DNA from: a virus | IMG/VR virus record: IMGVR_UViG_3300007712_000002 | Span: 28,504 to 92,503 of that record | Strand: one strand, 5' to 3' | DNA length: 64,000 nt | Shown: positions 41,226-48,969 of the stretch, one piece after another | Layout of the letters: every line of letters begins with the position of its first letter | Numbering within the stretch: the stretch's first letter is position 1 | Notes under the pieces: generated by a model | What the model saw: the letters and a program-made list of their open reading frames with translations, nothing else | What the model was told of the DNA's origin: nothing | The model's database searches: none | Program-made: the position numbers and the translations under genes

Positions 41226-41521
41226 ATTGATGACGTTCATCATGATGTAGGACGGACCGGGGTTCAATTCCCCGCACCTCCACCAAATCAGACTGGTGCC
41301 TGACACCATCAAGGTAGTGCTTGTAAATAACTGGATGATGATTACTATGGGGGTGATATGGGATCGACGTATGCTGATAGGTGAAAAGAGATGCCCGGAT
41401 GTAAGCTCGGTTAACGCGAACGAATCTATAACTGCAAACACAAACGCAGCGCCAGAAATGGCAATCGCAGCCTAAGGGCAGCACGAGGTATGGGCTCCAC
41501 CTTGTTACCAAACGGGCCCAT
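41226..41521 (+). ncRNA. ssrA: circularly permuted two-piece tmRNA
   Basis: The acceptor piece comes first: T arm CGGGG-TTCAATT-CCCCG (41258-41274), then CACCTCC (41275-41281) and encoded ACCA ending at 41285. After a 63-base spacer that can fold (TGGTG/CACCA) the coding piece begins GGGGGTGATATGGGATCGACG at 41349; GGGGGTG pairs with CACCTCC, with the G3-U70 pair that marks alanine acceptors. A 19-residue tag frame follows (41416-41475). ATGGGCTC/GGGCCCAT closes the 3' end near 41521. This is the architecture of alphaproteobacterial tmRNA; ends are approximate. Confidence 0.93.
41416..41475 (+). CDS. tmRNA proteolysis tag reading frame
   Basis: Resume codon GCG; tag ANESITANTNAAPEMAIAA then TAA. 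It starts AN(E/D), as in most tags, and ends in small residues (AIAA) like the LAA/VAA ends read by ClpXP. It is longer than the common 10-14 residues. Confidence 0.85.
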   Translation, partial: ANESITANTNAAPEMAIAA

Positions 41522-41544
41522 TTTCTTGATTGGATGATAACAAT

Positions 41545-42906
41545 ATGCCATTTAAAGAGGAGTGTGGTGTTTTTGGGGTCTACAATAGCCCAGATGCAGC
41601 AGCACTCACCGTCTTAGGACTACACGCCCTGCAACACAGAGGTCAAGAGGCGGCTGGTATTATTAGCTATGATGGCGATTTTCATATTGAAAAGACCCAG
41701 GGACTAGTAGGCGACCATTTCAACCGCAAGTCAGTGGTAGAAAAGTTGACAGGCAATGCGGCCATCGGACATACAAGATATTCGACATCGGGTGAATATA
41801 ATTCTCTAAACAATGTTCAACCCATGTTTGCTGAATTTGATCGCGGTGGGTTTGCCATTGCACACAATGGCAACTTGACCAATCAGAAAAAATTGCGTCG
41901 TGAACTAATCGAGAGCGGAGCCCTATTTTATAGTTCAAGCGACACTGAAATCTTTATTCACTTGATGGCTCGTTCACAAGCAAAAACTGTGGTAGAACGT
42001 TTTCAAGACGCCTTGAACCAAACACAAGGTGCATTTTCTATTGTGGCTGTTACTACAAAAAAGATGATTGGTGCTAGAGATCCAAATGGATTTCGTCCAT
42101 TGTCTCTGGGTTACCACAATGGTGCTTATTTCCTATCAAGTGAAACTTGCGCATTTGATATTACTGGTGCTGATTTTGTTCGTGACGTCGAACCTGGTGA
42201 GATTGTGGTTATAACAGAAGACGGTGTGGAAAGTATCAAGTATGCAGATCGTGCCAGACATTTTTGTATTTTTGAGTTTGTTTACTTTAGCCGACCTGAC
42301 AGTGTGATTGACGACAAAAACGTTCACGAAGTAAGAAAGCAGATTGGCCGTGAATTGGCTTCAGAGCACATGGTTGATGCAGACTTGGTGGTTCCGGTCC
42401 CTGACAGCGGCATCCCCGCAGCAATGGGCTATTCTCAACAATCCAAAATTCCATATGACTTGGGCATTACAAGAAATCACTATGTAGGGCGAACATTCAT
42501 TGAGCCTGAGGATCATGTTCGTCACCTGGGCGTTAAGATGAAACACAACGCAAACGCAAGTGTTCTCCGTGATCAGCGTGTTGCTCTGATAGATGACAGT
42601 ATTGTGAGAGGCACAACCAGCCGCAAGCTTGTTGACATGATTCGTAATGCTGGTGCCCGTGAAATACATCTGCTCATAGCAAGTCCGCCGACAATAAACA
42701 GTTGTTATTATGGAGTTGATACACCAACAAAAACAGAACTCATTGCTAATAATATGAGTGTTGATGAAATGTGTGAATACATCGGAGCAGATTCACTAAA
42801 TTTTTTATCGATTCAAGGAATGCACCGCGCCGTGAAAATGAACGGCATGTGTGATGCTTGCTTTTCCAACAACTATCCAATACAGATTTTTGACAATGAA
42901 AACTAA
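41545..42906 (+). CDS. purF: amidophosphoribosyltransferase PurF
   Basis: 453 residues from ATG 41545. EECGVFGVYN holds the N-terminal nucleophile Cys after a six-residue propeptide; HRGQEAAGI, GHTRYSTSGEYNSLNNVQP and HNGNLTN are the glutaminase motifs; VALIDDSIVRGTTSRKLV is the PRPP-binding loop. It makes phosphoribosylamine, the first step of purine synthesis. Length agrees with the Bacillus type, but the iron-sulfur cysteines are not all present. Cyanophages also carry purine genes. Confidence 0.95.
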   Translation: MPFKEECGVFGVYNSPDAAALTVLGLHALQHRGQEAAGIISYDGDFHIEKTQGLVGDHFNRKSVVEKLTGNAAIGHTRYSTSGEYNSLNNVQPMFAEFDRGGFAIAHNGNLTNQKKLRRELIESGALFYSSSDTEIFIHLMARSQAKTVVERFQDALNQTQGAFSIVAVTTKKMIGARDPNGFRPLSLGYHNGAYFLSSETCAFDITGADFVRDVEPGEIVVITEDGVESIKYADRARHFCIFEFVYFSRPDSVIDDKNVHEVRKQIGRELASEHMVDADLVVPVPDSGIPAAMGYSQQSKIPYDLGITRNHYVGRTFIEPEDHVRHLGVKMKHNANASVLRDQRVALIDDSIVRGTTSRKLVDMIRNAGAREIHLLIASPPTINSCYYGVDTPTKTELIANNMSVDEMCEYIGADSLNFLSIQGMHRAVKMNGMCDACFSNNYPIQIFDNEN

Positions 42907-43273
42907 ACTCACAATGGTTCTTGTCACAGGCGGACGCGGCTACAATGATGTCGGAACGGTGTTTGATTGCCTAACCAAATTGAATGCTCAGTTTGAACGC
43001 CTAGTGGTCATTCACGGAGCGGCAAAAGGCGCAGACAGCCTGGCAGGTGAAGTTTGTGCGGAAGCAGGCATTGAATTTGTTACCGTTCCCGCAGCCTGGA
43101 AGAAATACAGCCGCGCCGCCGGCCCTATTAGGAATCAGCTGATGCTTGACCTGTTCCCCAAACTTGATATGGTCCTTGCTTTTCCAGGTGGTGATGGAAC
43201 AGCTGATATGATGTCACAAGCAAAAAAACGAAATATACCTGTGATTGAATCTCAAGATTTGTTGCAGGATTAG
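42896..43273 (+). CDS. SLOG-superfamily protein (DUF2493/YspA-like)
   Basis: 125 residues from ATG 42896, overlapping purF by 11 bases. MVLVTGGRGYND, VVIHGAAKGADSLAGEV and LAFPGGDGTADMMSQA are the phosphate-binding loops of the SLOG fold. Members bind nucleotides or ADP-ribose-type ligands; role in phages unknown. Confidence 0.8.
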   Translation: MKTKLTMVLVTGGRGYNDVGTVFDCLTKLNAQFERLVVIHGAAKGADSLAGEVCAEAGIEFVTVPAAWKKYSRAAGPIRNQLMLDLFPKLDMVLAFPGGDGTADMMSQAKKRNIPVIESQDLLQD

Positions 43274-43300
43274 AAGGGGTGAGAGCCAAAAATAACTCCG

Positions 43301-43325
43301 TGTCAGGCCAATGGTTAGCCTGACA
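43301..43325 (+). terminator. hairpin, possible terminator
   Basis: TGTCAGGC (43301-43308) pairs with GCCTGACA (43318-43325). No U-run follows. Confidence 0.45.
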
Positions 43326-43337
43326 GCCACGAGCTTG

Positions 43338-43344
43338 ATAAATA
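43338..43344 (+). promoter_or_regulatory. T4-type late promoter
   Basis: ATAAATA 20 bases before the gene at 43365. Confidence 0.6.
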
Positions 43345-43364
43345 TCCTATAACAAGGAGAGCTA

Positions 43365-43907
43365 ATGGCTGATATTCAACTAAGCACACTCGGATCAGTA
43401 ATCAAGACGGCATACGAAGGTGAAGCAGATACAAATGTATTTACTGATTCTGAAAAGTCCAAATTAACAGGCATTGCTTCTGGTGCAACAGCTGACCAAA
43501 CAGGTGCTGAAATCAAATCACTTTACGAGGCCGAATCAGATACCAATGCATTTACTGATGCTGAACAAACCAAGTTATCCGGTCTTGGCACAAATGTAAA
43601 CCCTCAAACAGGAACATCATATACTCTAGCATTAGATGATCAATATGATGTTGTTACGATGGATAACGCTGGCGCAAACACAGTGTTAATCGACCCTGTA
43701 GGAACCACAAATTACCCAGTGGGATATACTGTGGAAATCATTCAACTTGGAGCCGGAGCAACATCAATAGAAGCCGGCGCCGGCGTAACGCTGAACGGTG
43801 TTTCAACAGGAAGCGGCACTATTACTGCACAATATGATGTCATAAAACTGCGCCACGTCGCAAGCGACGAATGGATTGTTAGTGGTGACGTTGGTGCTAT
43901 TTCATAA
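43365..43907 (+). CDS. tail-fibre-type protein
   Basis: 180 residues, AAGGAGAGCT before the ATG. Two copies of the fibre repeat IKTAYEGEADTNVFTDSEK / IKSLYEAESDTNAFTDAEQ, each followed by KL(T/S)G, then a beta-helix-like domain. Such repeats are typical of phage fibre shafts. Late promoter. Confidence 0.75.
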   Translation: MADIQLSTLGSVIKTAYEGEADTNVFTDSEKSKLTGIASGATADQTGAEIKSLYEAESDTNAFTDAEQTKLSGLGTNVNPQTGTSYTLALDDQYDVVTMDNAGANTVLIDPVGTTNYPVGYTVEIIQLGAGATSIEAGAGVTLNGVSTGSGTITAQYDVIKLRHVASDEWIVSGDVGAIS

Positions 43908-43922
43908 TACGTAGATATTAAT

Positions 43923-44609
43923 ATGATCAATATACGTCCTTGGACATGGTTTCATAAAAAGCCGATAACGGTAGCAGTTGAACCCCCACATATACATGAA
44001 GATCATGTCCCCTTGCCAAGTATCGTTCTCATACATGGAGCACATCAGAGCAATGTGACATTTGAATATTTGCGACATGCCTTGCCTGCATTCCGCTACA
44101 TCAATATTGAATGGAGCACAGTGAACGGGTTTGACAACAATCTATTAGAGATGATCGATGCTCTCAAAAACACAGGCCCTATCTATTTTGTTGGTCACAG
44201 CATGGGTTGTATTTACGCAGCACACTTATCACAGCACGTAGAGTGTATTGGTGGTGCAGCAATCAGCGCACCATGGGGAGGCAGTAGACAAGCAGATTGG
44301 GTGCGATACATGATGCCTAGTTATCCGCTCTACAAGGAAGTAGGCACCAAGAGTGACATCGTTGCCTTTGCCCGTGGGTGTGAACTACCAGGACGCTGGA
44401 CCAATTACGTGAGCACAGAAGGCAATGTGCCAGGCATGGGCGAACAGAACGATTGTGTATTGACACTCTCCAGTATGACCGCTCGCAAAGACCTACACAC
44501 CAAATACATCAAAGCTACTCACTACGAAATCGTCATGGCGACAGAACTGGTGCACAGTGTAGGGAAAAACTTTCTCCGCGCCAGCGAAAAATATTCAATG
44601 ATGTCTTGA
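43923..44609 (+). CDS. alpha/beta-hydrolase
   Basis: 228 residues. IVLIHGAHQS gives the oxyanion loop, VGHSMGCIYAA near residue 97 the nucleophile elbow, and KATHYEIV near 197 the catalytic His. Substrate unknown: esterase, lipase or acyl-transfer. No Shine-Dalgarno site is visible before the ATG. Confidence 0.8.
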   Translation: MINIRPWTWFHKKPITVAVEPPHIHEDHVPLPSIVLIHGAHQSNVTFEYLRHALPAFRYINIEWSTVNGFDNNLLEMIDALKNTGPIYFVGHSMGCIYAAHLSQHVECIGGAAISAPWGGSRQADWVRYMMPSYPLYKEVGTKSDIVAFARGCELPGRWTNYVSTEGNVPGMGEQNDCVLTLSSMTARKDLHTKYIKATHYEIVMATELVHSVGKNFLRASEKYSMMS

Positions 44610-44634
44610 CAAACCAAGGCATATTGCCTATAAT
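44606..44634 (+). promoter_or_regulatory. consensus sigma70 promoter, 6 bases from the ATG
   Basis: TTGACA 44606-44611, 17-base spacer, TATAAT 44629-44634, ATG at 44641. Both boxes are perfect and the message should be leaderless. Confidence 0.85.
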
Positions 44635-44640
44635 CAAGAT

Positions 44641-45093
44641 ATGAATGTAAAAGAATCTATGTATGACGGGTATCGTGCTCTATACGCACTTGATCTTCCT
44701 GTTCAAGTCAAACACCGTATGTTCACGGAATTGTCCTCGATCAATCCATCAAACTGGCGGGTGGTTGGCATGACCCTTGCAGCTCTTGACGAGTTCGTCC
44801 GTCACGGGTTGGATCGTCCACGAACTGTTTGTCGTGCTCATGCTGTTACACGTATGCAAACCAGCCGCGAGATGTTTGAAGGTCCCATGATGGACATGGA
44901 CGTTTGGTGGGAGTTTTATACCAGCCGCGACAAAACAGTGATCGCTACCAAGAGCGAAAACATGCGCAAGGAAGCTGAAGTATCCGCATTTGAGGTTCCT
45001 GAGGGCCTGTTCCCGTCAAGAGGTTTTGCATTTCGAGTAGGCAAAGAGGAACGTGAGTTTCTTTTGTCAAAAAAAGATGAATTTTATACTTGA
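44641..45093 (+). CDS. early protein of unknown function
   Basis: 150 residues; leaderless start. Helical N-terminal half and a mixed C-terminal part; no recognised motif. One of four genes under the TTGACAAACCAAG-type promoters. Confidence 0.6.
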   Translation: MNVKESMYDGYRALYALDLPVQVKHRMFTELSSINPSNWRVVGMTLAALDEFVRHGLDRPRTVCRAHAVTRMQTSREMFEGPMMDMDVWWEFYTSRDKTVIATKSENMRKEAEVSAFEVPEGLFPSRGFAFRVGKEEREFLLSKKDEFYT

Positions 45094-45118
45094 CAAACCA
45101 AGGCGTATTGCTTATATT
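45090..45118 (+). promoter_or_regulatory. sigma70-type early promoter
   Basis: TTGACA 45090-45095, 17-base spacer starting AACCAAG, TATATT 45113-45118, overlapping the preceding stop codon. Confidence 0.8.
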
Positions 45119-45143
45119 AATACTGTAAGCAAAGGAGATACCC

Positions 45144-45551
45144 ATGTCGGCTTTCGATCTTATCCGTGACCTCCACAAAGATGCACGTGGCTTTCGTCCT
45201 AGCCAGGGCTGGATGGAAATCTTCGAAGGGCTGTCAGACGCCGCCCAAGAAGAAACCTGGAACAGCCTTTGTGATGAGATGGCTGAGCGCGAAGCCGAAC
45301 AAGCTCGCGCTGAACTCGCCGCCCAGCGCGAATATGAAACTCGCATCGGTGGAATGATCGACGATTATGGCATCGACCGTGCCACTGCCATCCGTTGGGA
45401 CGCAGAAGCCTTTGAACTTGACACGGCCAGCGCCATCCAGTATCATGGTTGTGCAGACCAAGAAATCGAGTTCTTCCTTTACAAGCAAGGTATTTCGACT
45501 CGAATGTTCCCCATGTATGTGGCGGAAATCACCGCCTCCCTGGACGTTTAA
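45144..45551 (+). CDS. early protein of unknown function
   Basis: 135 residues, AAAGGAGA before the ATG. Highly helical with a Glu/Ala/Arg-rich coiled coil at residues 48-70. First of a tightly packed run of small genes ending at 47042. Confidence 0.55.
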   Translation: MSAFDLIRDLHKDARGFRPSQGWMEIFEGLSDAAQEETWNSLCDEMAEREAEQARAELAAQREYETRIGGMIDDYGIDRATAIRWDAEAFELDTASAIQYHGCADQEIEFFLYKQGISTRMFPMYVAEITASLDV

Positions 45552-45564
45552 AATAGGAGAACCA

Positions 45565-45867
45565 ATGGCTGATCATGTCCCTTTTCAACGCTGGAAGATT
45601 TTCTGGTGGTCCATGAAGATGGCCATCGCCAGCGGTCATAACCGCGAAGACAACCCAGAGCTCGCAAGAGTATATTACGAACTTGCTGAGATGGGTAACC
45701 AAGCTCTGAAAGCTTGCGAGGAAGGACAACAAGACGCCTTCATCGAGAAGATTGAATCCCTCAACGGACAATCTGTTATGAAGCAATTTAGTAATGATGA
45801 TCTTGAAAGGATGTTGGACGGCACTCATGAAGACGTTCCTGAATGGTTGAGAAAAGATCGCAAATGA
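45565..45867 (+). CDS. early protein of unknown function
   Basis: 100 residues, AGGAGA before the ATG at 45565. Helical, with a Trp-rich start (WKIFWWSMKMA). ATGA overlap with the next gene. Confidence 0.55.
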   Translation: MADHVPFQRWKIFWWSMKMAIASGHNREDNPELARVYYELAEMGNQALKACEEGQQDAFIEKIESLNGQSVMKQFSNDDLERMLDGTHEDVPEWLRKDRK

Positions 45868-46061
45868 GTTCACCATCAACCACTATCAAGACTGTGATTC
45901 TCAGTCAAACTGATGATAAAAGGTTTGTTCTGGGATCTATTGAGATGGTTAATGGGGCAAGATATAATCTCAGTGAAGAACGAACTCTTGAGATTTTGCG
46001 CGATCTTGAATTTGACGCAGTAAATCTTCTACGGAAAGAACTTGGAGATATTGAATACTAA
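45864..46061 (+). CDS. early protein of unknown function
   Basis: 65 residues. Strands then a helix (RTLEILRDLEFDAVNLLRKE). Stop overlaps the next ATG (TAATG). Confidence 0.5.
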   Translation: MSSPSTTIKTVILSQTDDKRFVLGSIEMVNGARYNLSEERTLEILRDLEFDAVNLLRKELGDIEY

Positions 46062-46282
46062 TGAGCAATCAACGACCAGCAAAGACCTATCGAGCAGCCG
46101 CCCCCAACGAAGGTGGCTTGAATATCACACGGCTGAAAGAATTTGCTGCTGAGGCTGAAAGACTTTTGGAGGAAAAGGGTGAAGAAGACGCTGCGTTCTA
46201 TTTTGGTCAACTCGCCGAATACATCCAACGCCACCCGGAAAAAGGGCTCAGTGAGAGCGTCGCTCGAATCCTTGGTATTTGA
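46061..46282 (+). CDS. early protein of unknown function
   Basis: 73 residues; helical (LKEFAAEAERLLEEKGEED). Overlaps the next gene by 32 bases. Confidence 0.5.
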   Translation: MSNQRPAKTYRAAAPNEGGLNITRLKEFAAEAERLLEEKGEEDAAFYFGQLAEYIQRHPEKGLSESVARILGI

Positions 46283-46553
46283 TCCACAAACCCTCCCTGT
46301 GGTTTCTGAAATAGAAGCTCACCGCCTTGCCAGTCAGCATGAATTAGTTAGCGTAGGCATGGCGCGTCACGCCCTTCGTAAAGGTTGTAAATATTTCCTC
46401 AAAGTTCGCAGAGAATACGCACAACAAGCCGGCGTGGATATCATCAATTGGTATGGTGATATTTCTATGCCTGGTGTGGTATATTATGCGGACGGAAAAA
46501 TCTTTCTAAGTGATGAGGAACTATATACCATTTTGAAGATGCTGTATTCATGA
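46251..46553 (+). CDS. early protein of unknown function
   Basis: 100 residues from a GTG at 46251 with AAAGGG just upstream; a TTG at 46272 is the alternative. Helix-rich then a short beta part (DIINWYGDISMPGVVYYADG). Confidence 0.45.
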   Translation: MRASLESLVFDPQTLPVVSEIEAHRLASQHELVSVGMARHALRKGCKYFLKVRREYAQQAGVDIINWYGDISMPGVVYYADGKIFLSDEELYTILKMLYS

Positions 46554-46762
46554 TTACGAATATGTCATGCGCACAGTGCGGCACACTTGACATCAAATCA
46601 AAGTCAGTGTATTTTGGTCGCAACAATGAGTTTTTGGGTGAATGGCCTCTCTATTACTTTGGAGCAGGACCAAACAACCCACAAGATGCAGAAGTTTACT
46701 TTTGTGGCGCGGGGTGCGCTAACCTATATCACAAGGAGATTGGTGATGCCACGCAAGGGTGA
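46550..46762 (+). CDS. small zinc-binding protein
   Basis: 70 residues, ATGA overlap. CAQC near residue 7 and CGAGC near residue 52 give four Cys ligands, a treble-clef or ribbon type. Function unknown. Confidence 0.55.
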   Translation: MITNMSCAQCGTLDIKSKSVYFGRNNEFLGEWPLYYFGAGPNNPQDAEVYFCGAGCANLYHKEIGDATQG

Positions 46763-47042
46763 AATGAGCGAACAAGATGCAGCGGATGAGCTGGTTCGCC
46801 AAAACGCTGCTTATTACAATGTGGTTCTCTATGTTCCACAACGAAATAGTCGCGTCCATTTTAGCAGCGAGAATATTGACGACGCTGTAGAATTCGCTGA
46901 AACTGTTTACGATGACAAAAACCTTCCTCGTGTTCGCAGCGCAATGATCTATGCGGTCCAAGAAGATGGTCGGTTCGCCATGGTCGGAAGCACCAATCGC
47001 TTTGATCGAAAATACAAGCCAGTCAAGGTCAAAATCTATTGA
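46746..47042 (+). CDS. early protein of unknown function
   Basis: 98 residues from ATG 46746, 8 bases after AAGGAG. Alpha/beta layout (NVVLYVPQRNSRVHF; FAMVGSTNRFD). Overlaps the zinc protein by 17 bases. Confidence 0.5.
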   Translation: MPRKGEMSEQDAADELVRQNAAYYNVVLYVPQRNSRVHFSSENIDDAVEFAETVYDDKNLPRVRSAMIYAVQEDGRFAMVGSTNRFDRKYKPVKVKIY

Positions 47043-47103
47043 CATGGCGAAATTAGTGGCTGGTTAGCGCACAAACTAAATCTACTCACTAAATAAAAAT
47101 GTG

Positions 47104-47146
47104 TTGACAGGGTCATGAGGATCGTGTTAGCTTGATTATGTATAGT
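47104..47146 (+). promoter_or_regulatory. possible promoter region
   Basis: TTGACA at 47104-47109 has no good -10 at 17 bases; TATAGT at 47141-47146 is well placed for transcription of the gene at 47186 but lacks a -35. A late-like CTAAATA lies at 47089-47095. Confidence 0.35.
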
Positions 47147-47185
47147 CCGAGAATACATCTAAAAGGAAAAGAAATGAGATAGAAA

Positions 47186-47698
47186 ATGTATACCCAAGGA
47201 ACAGTAGCTAACTTCAGCCCAGAACAGGTTGAAGAAATCGTGGACTTACTCTCCACACTTGACACAGACACAAAAATTTATTTCGGTTGTGACTCTGTCC
47301 GAACACGTAGAAAAGGTCGTTGGTATGCGACATTCGCGGCAGTTTTTATCGTTCACATGAACGGAAAAAACGGTTGTCGTCTGTTCAGCCACATGAGCAC
47401 AGAACCAGACTACGATGTGAAGATCGACCGTCCAAAGATGCGCATGATGAAGGAAGTCCAAAAGGTGTGTGAACTATATACGCAAATGATTCCATTCATT
47501 GATGAGTTTGACATTGAGGTCCACCTCGACATCAACACTGATCCAAAGCACGGATCAAACTGCGCCGCAACCGAAGCCGCAGGCTACGTTCTTGGCGTAA
47601 CAGGTCTCCCGGAAGAGCAGATCAAGCTCAAGCCGGAGAGCTTTGCTGCTAGCTTTGGTGCAGACGCCGCTGCACACGGTCGCTTCGAAAGAAGTTGA
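47186..47698 (+). CDS. YkuK-like (DUF458) RNase H-fold protein
   Basis: 170 residues. YFGCDSVRTRRKGRWYATFAAV is an RNase H-type first strand with Asp; EVHLDINTDPKHGSN and AAGYVLGVTGL, then KPESFAASFGADAAA, match the DUF458/YkuK family of predicted RNase H-like nucleases. Substrate unknown. Confidence 0.8.
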   Translation: MYTQGTVANFSPEQVEEIVDLLSTLDTDTKIYFGCDSVRTRRKGRWYATFAAVFIVHMNGKNGCRLFSHMSTEPDYDVKIDRPKMRMMKEVQKVCELYTQMIPFIDEFDIEVHLDINTDPKHGSNCAATEAAGYVLGVTGLPEEQIKLKPESFAASFGADAAAHGRFERS

Positions 47699-47727
47699 CC
47701 TATAGCAGGACAGATATAAAAGAGATG

Positions 47728-47747
47728 CGGGCAGGTTTACCTGCCCG
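47728..47747 (+). other. perfect hairpin
   Basis: CGGGCAGGT (47728-47736) pairs perfectly with ACCTGCCCG (47739-47747) on a two-base loop, between two genes; no U-run. May attenuate or stabilise the downstream message. Confidence 0.4.
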
Positions 47748-47793
47748 TATCAACCGAATAAAAGAACGTCAACAACTTAAACGCGAGGAGCCG

Positions 47794-48297
47794 ATGAGCT
47801 ACACTCTAAGGTTTTCAACCCGTAAATTTGATGGATTGTTTGGAACGGCTTATCCCCGTCTTAAAAAAATTCCTAACCATAAACGCGAAAGCATCATTTC
47901 ATTATACCTTAGTCACATAAGCAATAATTCCAAGGTGACTGTGGATTACAATGAAATTACACCATTTACCAGTGCTTATAGCATCATTATTGATACTGGA
48001 GGCAGGCAAGGATATAATGCTGCTCTTGAAATCGAACAAATTTGTCGTGGCTTTAAACGATTGAACTTTCTTAGTCCGCCACGGTGGTGGAATCGATTTG
48101 CTCCATTCCGTCATCCGAGCGACACTTTCATGATCAACGATCTTGAAATGGGTCCTGTCATTGAATGGCTACTAGAGAACTGCAAAACCAGTGACTACCA
48201 GATTTTTACTAAGTTTGAAAAGGACATCAGTATTGGCTTCCGCGACGGTGAAAATGCTGCAATGTTTAAGTTGACATTTGGCGAAGAAGAGATCTAA
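47794..48297 (+). CDS. protein of unknown function
   Basis: 167 residues from ATG 47794, 6 bases after GAGGAG; the frame is open back to 47695. Alpha/beta; no family recognised. Last protein gene before the RNase P RNA. Confidence 0.55.
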   Translation: MSYTLRFSTRKFDGLFGTAYPRLKKIPNHKRESIISLYLSHISNNSKVTVDYNEITPFTSAYSIIIDTGGRQGYNAALEIEQICRGFKRLNFLSPPRWWNRFAPFRHPSDTFMINDLEMGPVIEWLLENCKTSDYQIFTKFEKDISIGFRDGENAAMFKLTFGEEEI

Positions 48298-48304
48298 TAA
48301 CACA

Positions 48305-48519
48305 TGCTCACTGAGGCGGCCGCACTGACAACCTAGTTGGAGTGAGGACAAGCTCAGGACAGGCCCAGAACCTGTGGGAGGCTATCGCCGCTCGTACCAC
48401 TGATACCGCAAGGGGGCTTGCAACGGAAACAGGTCGAGGTAAGTTCTATCCTGTGAGACCGGGTTCCGGCCAATAGACGAATGGTCGCCCTTGACAGAAT
48501 CCTGGCTATTATGTGAGTT
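48305..48519 (+). ncRNA. rnpB: RNase P RNA, minimised
   Basis: About 215 bases against ~400 in bacteria. P1: GCTCAC (48306-48311) with GTGAGT (48513-48518). P2: GGCGGCC (48315-48321) with GGTCGCC (48483-48489). P4: AGCTCAGGA (48351-48359) with TCCTGGCT (48500-48507), leaving U48354 bulged exactly where P4 has its universal bulged U. Conserved strings GAGGACAAG (CR-I), GAGGTAAG and GTGAGACC, and AGACGAATGG...GACAGAATCCTGGCT (CR-IV/V) are all in order. It would cut 5' leaders of the tRNAs that follow, with the host RnpA protein. Confidence 0.92.
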
Positions 48520-48521
48520 AG

Positions 48522-48528
48522 ATAAATA
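48522..48528 (+). promoter_or_regulatory. T4-type late promoter
   Basis: ATAAATA directly after the RNase P RNA, followed by GGAG and an ATG at 48551. Confidence 0.5.
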
Positions 48529-48550
48529 CAAGGTAATTGGAGAATAAAAC

Positions 48551-48574
48551 ATGCTAAAAGATATTTGGGTATAA
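48551..48574 (+). CDS. seven-codon open frame
   Basis: MLKDIWV with GGAG 10 bases upstream and a late promoter before it. Too short to judge; may be a leader peptide. Confidence 0.2.
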   Translation: MLKDIWV

Positions 48575-48608
48575 ACTACCAGTATTCATATTGCAACTAA
48601 AAAACTTC

Positions 48609-48637
48609 TTGACAACTGATGTCAAGCCATATATAGT
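48609..48637 (+). promoter_or_regulatory. sigma70-type promoter
   Basis: TTGACA 48609-48614, 17-base spacer, TATAGT 48632-48637. Confidence 0.7.
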
Positions 48638-48655
48638 GTCGAGTAAGAGTTGTGC

Positions 48656-48662
48656 ATAAATA
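48656..48662 (+). promoter_or_regulatory. T4-type late promoter
   Basis: ATAAATA 21 bases before the metallothionein-like gene, which therefore has an early and a late promoter. Confidence 0.6.
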
Positions 48663-48683
48663 CCAGCACAACAGGAGAACGAA

Positions 48684-48818
48684 ATGACTTTTGAAGGATA
48701 TAGAGATGGAATTGTTCGTGGCGATGGCGGCACTGCTACTGTGTGCCCATGCGGTGAAAACTGTCAGTGCAGCCCATGCACTTGCGGTGGCAATTCCTGT
48801 GAAGGTTGGGGCGGCTAG
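48684..48818 (+). CDS. metallothionein-like peptide
   Basis: 44 residues, AGGAG 7 bases before the ATG. The second half has seven Cys in CPCGENCQCSPCTCGGNSC, the C-x-C and C-x2-C spacing of metallothioneins. It should bind zinc, copper or cadmium. It has its own early and late promoters and a terminator, so it is a dedicated unit. Phage metallothioneins are little known. Confidence 0.75.
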   Translation: MTFEGYRDGIVRGDGGTATVCPCGENCQCSPCTCGGNSCEGWGG

Positions 48819-48843
48819 ACAATAGCTCAACCTTAAAGGATAC

Positions 48844-48868
48844 AAGCCCCGCCTAGTGTGGGGCTTTA
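48844..48868 (+). terminator. rho-independent terminator
   Basis: AAGCCCC (48844-48850) pairs with GGGGCTT (48860-48866), followed by TATC. Confidence 0.75.
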
Positions 48869-48881
48869 TCATTTGAATTAT

Positions 48882-48963
48882 GTTGCGGGGCCCGGACGGG
48901 AAGGGGCCGGATTGCAAATCCGAGGCACGAAAGTAGCGAGTTCGACTCTCGCCCGCAACTCCA
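48882..48963 (+). tRNA. tRNA-Cys (GCA)
   Basis: Acceptor GTTGCGG/CCGCAAC, anticodon loop TTGCAAA, T loop TTCGACT, encoded TCCA. The variable region is longer than usual. First tRNA of the cluster. Confidence 0.85.
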
Positions 48964-48969
48964 AAAAAT

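Noticed and set aside
41157-41511. Minus-strand frames of 94 and 111 codons
   Set aside because: They are the complement of the tmRNA gene, whose base pairing and tag frame explain the sequence.
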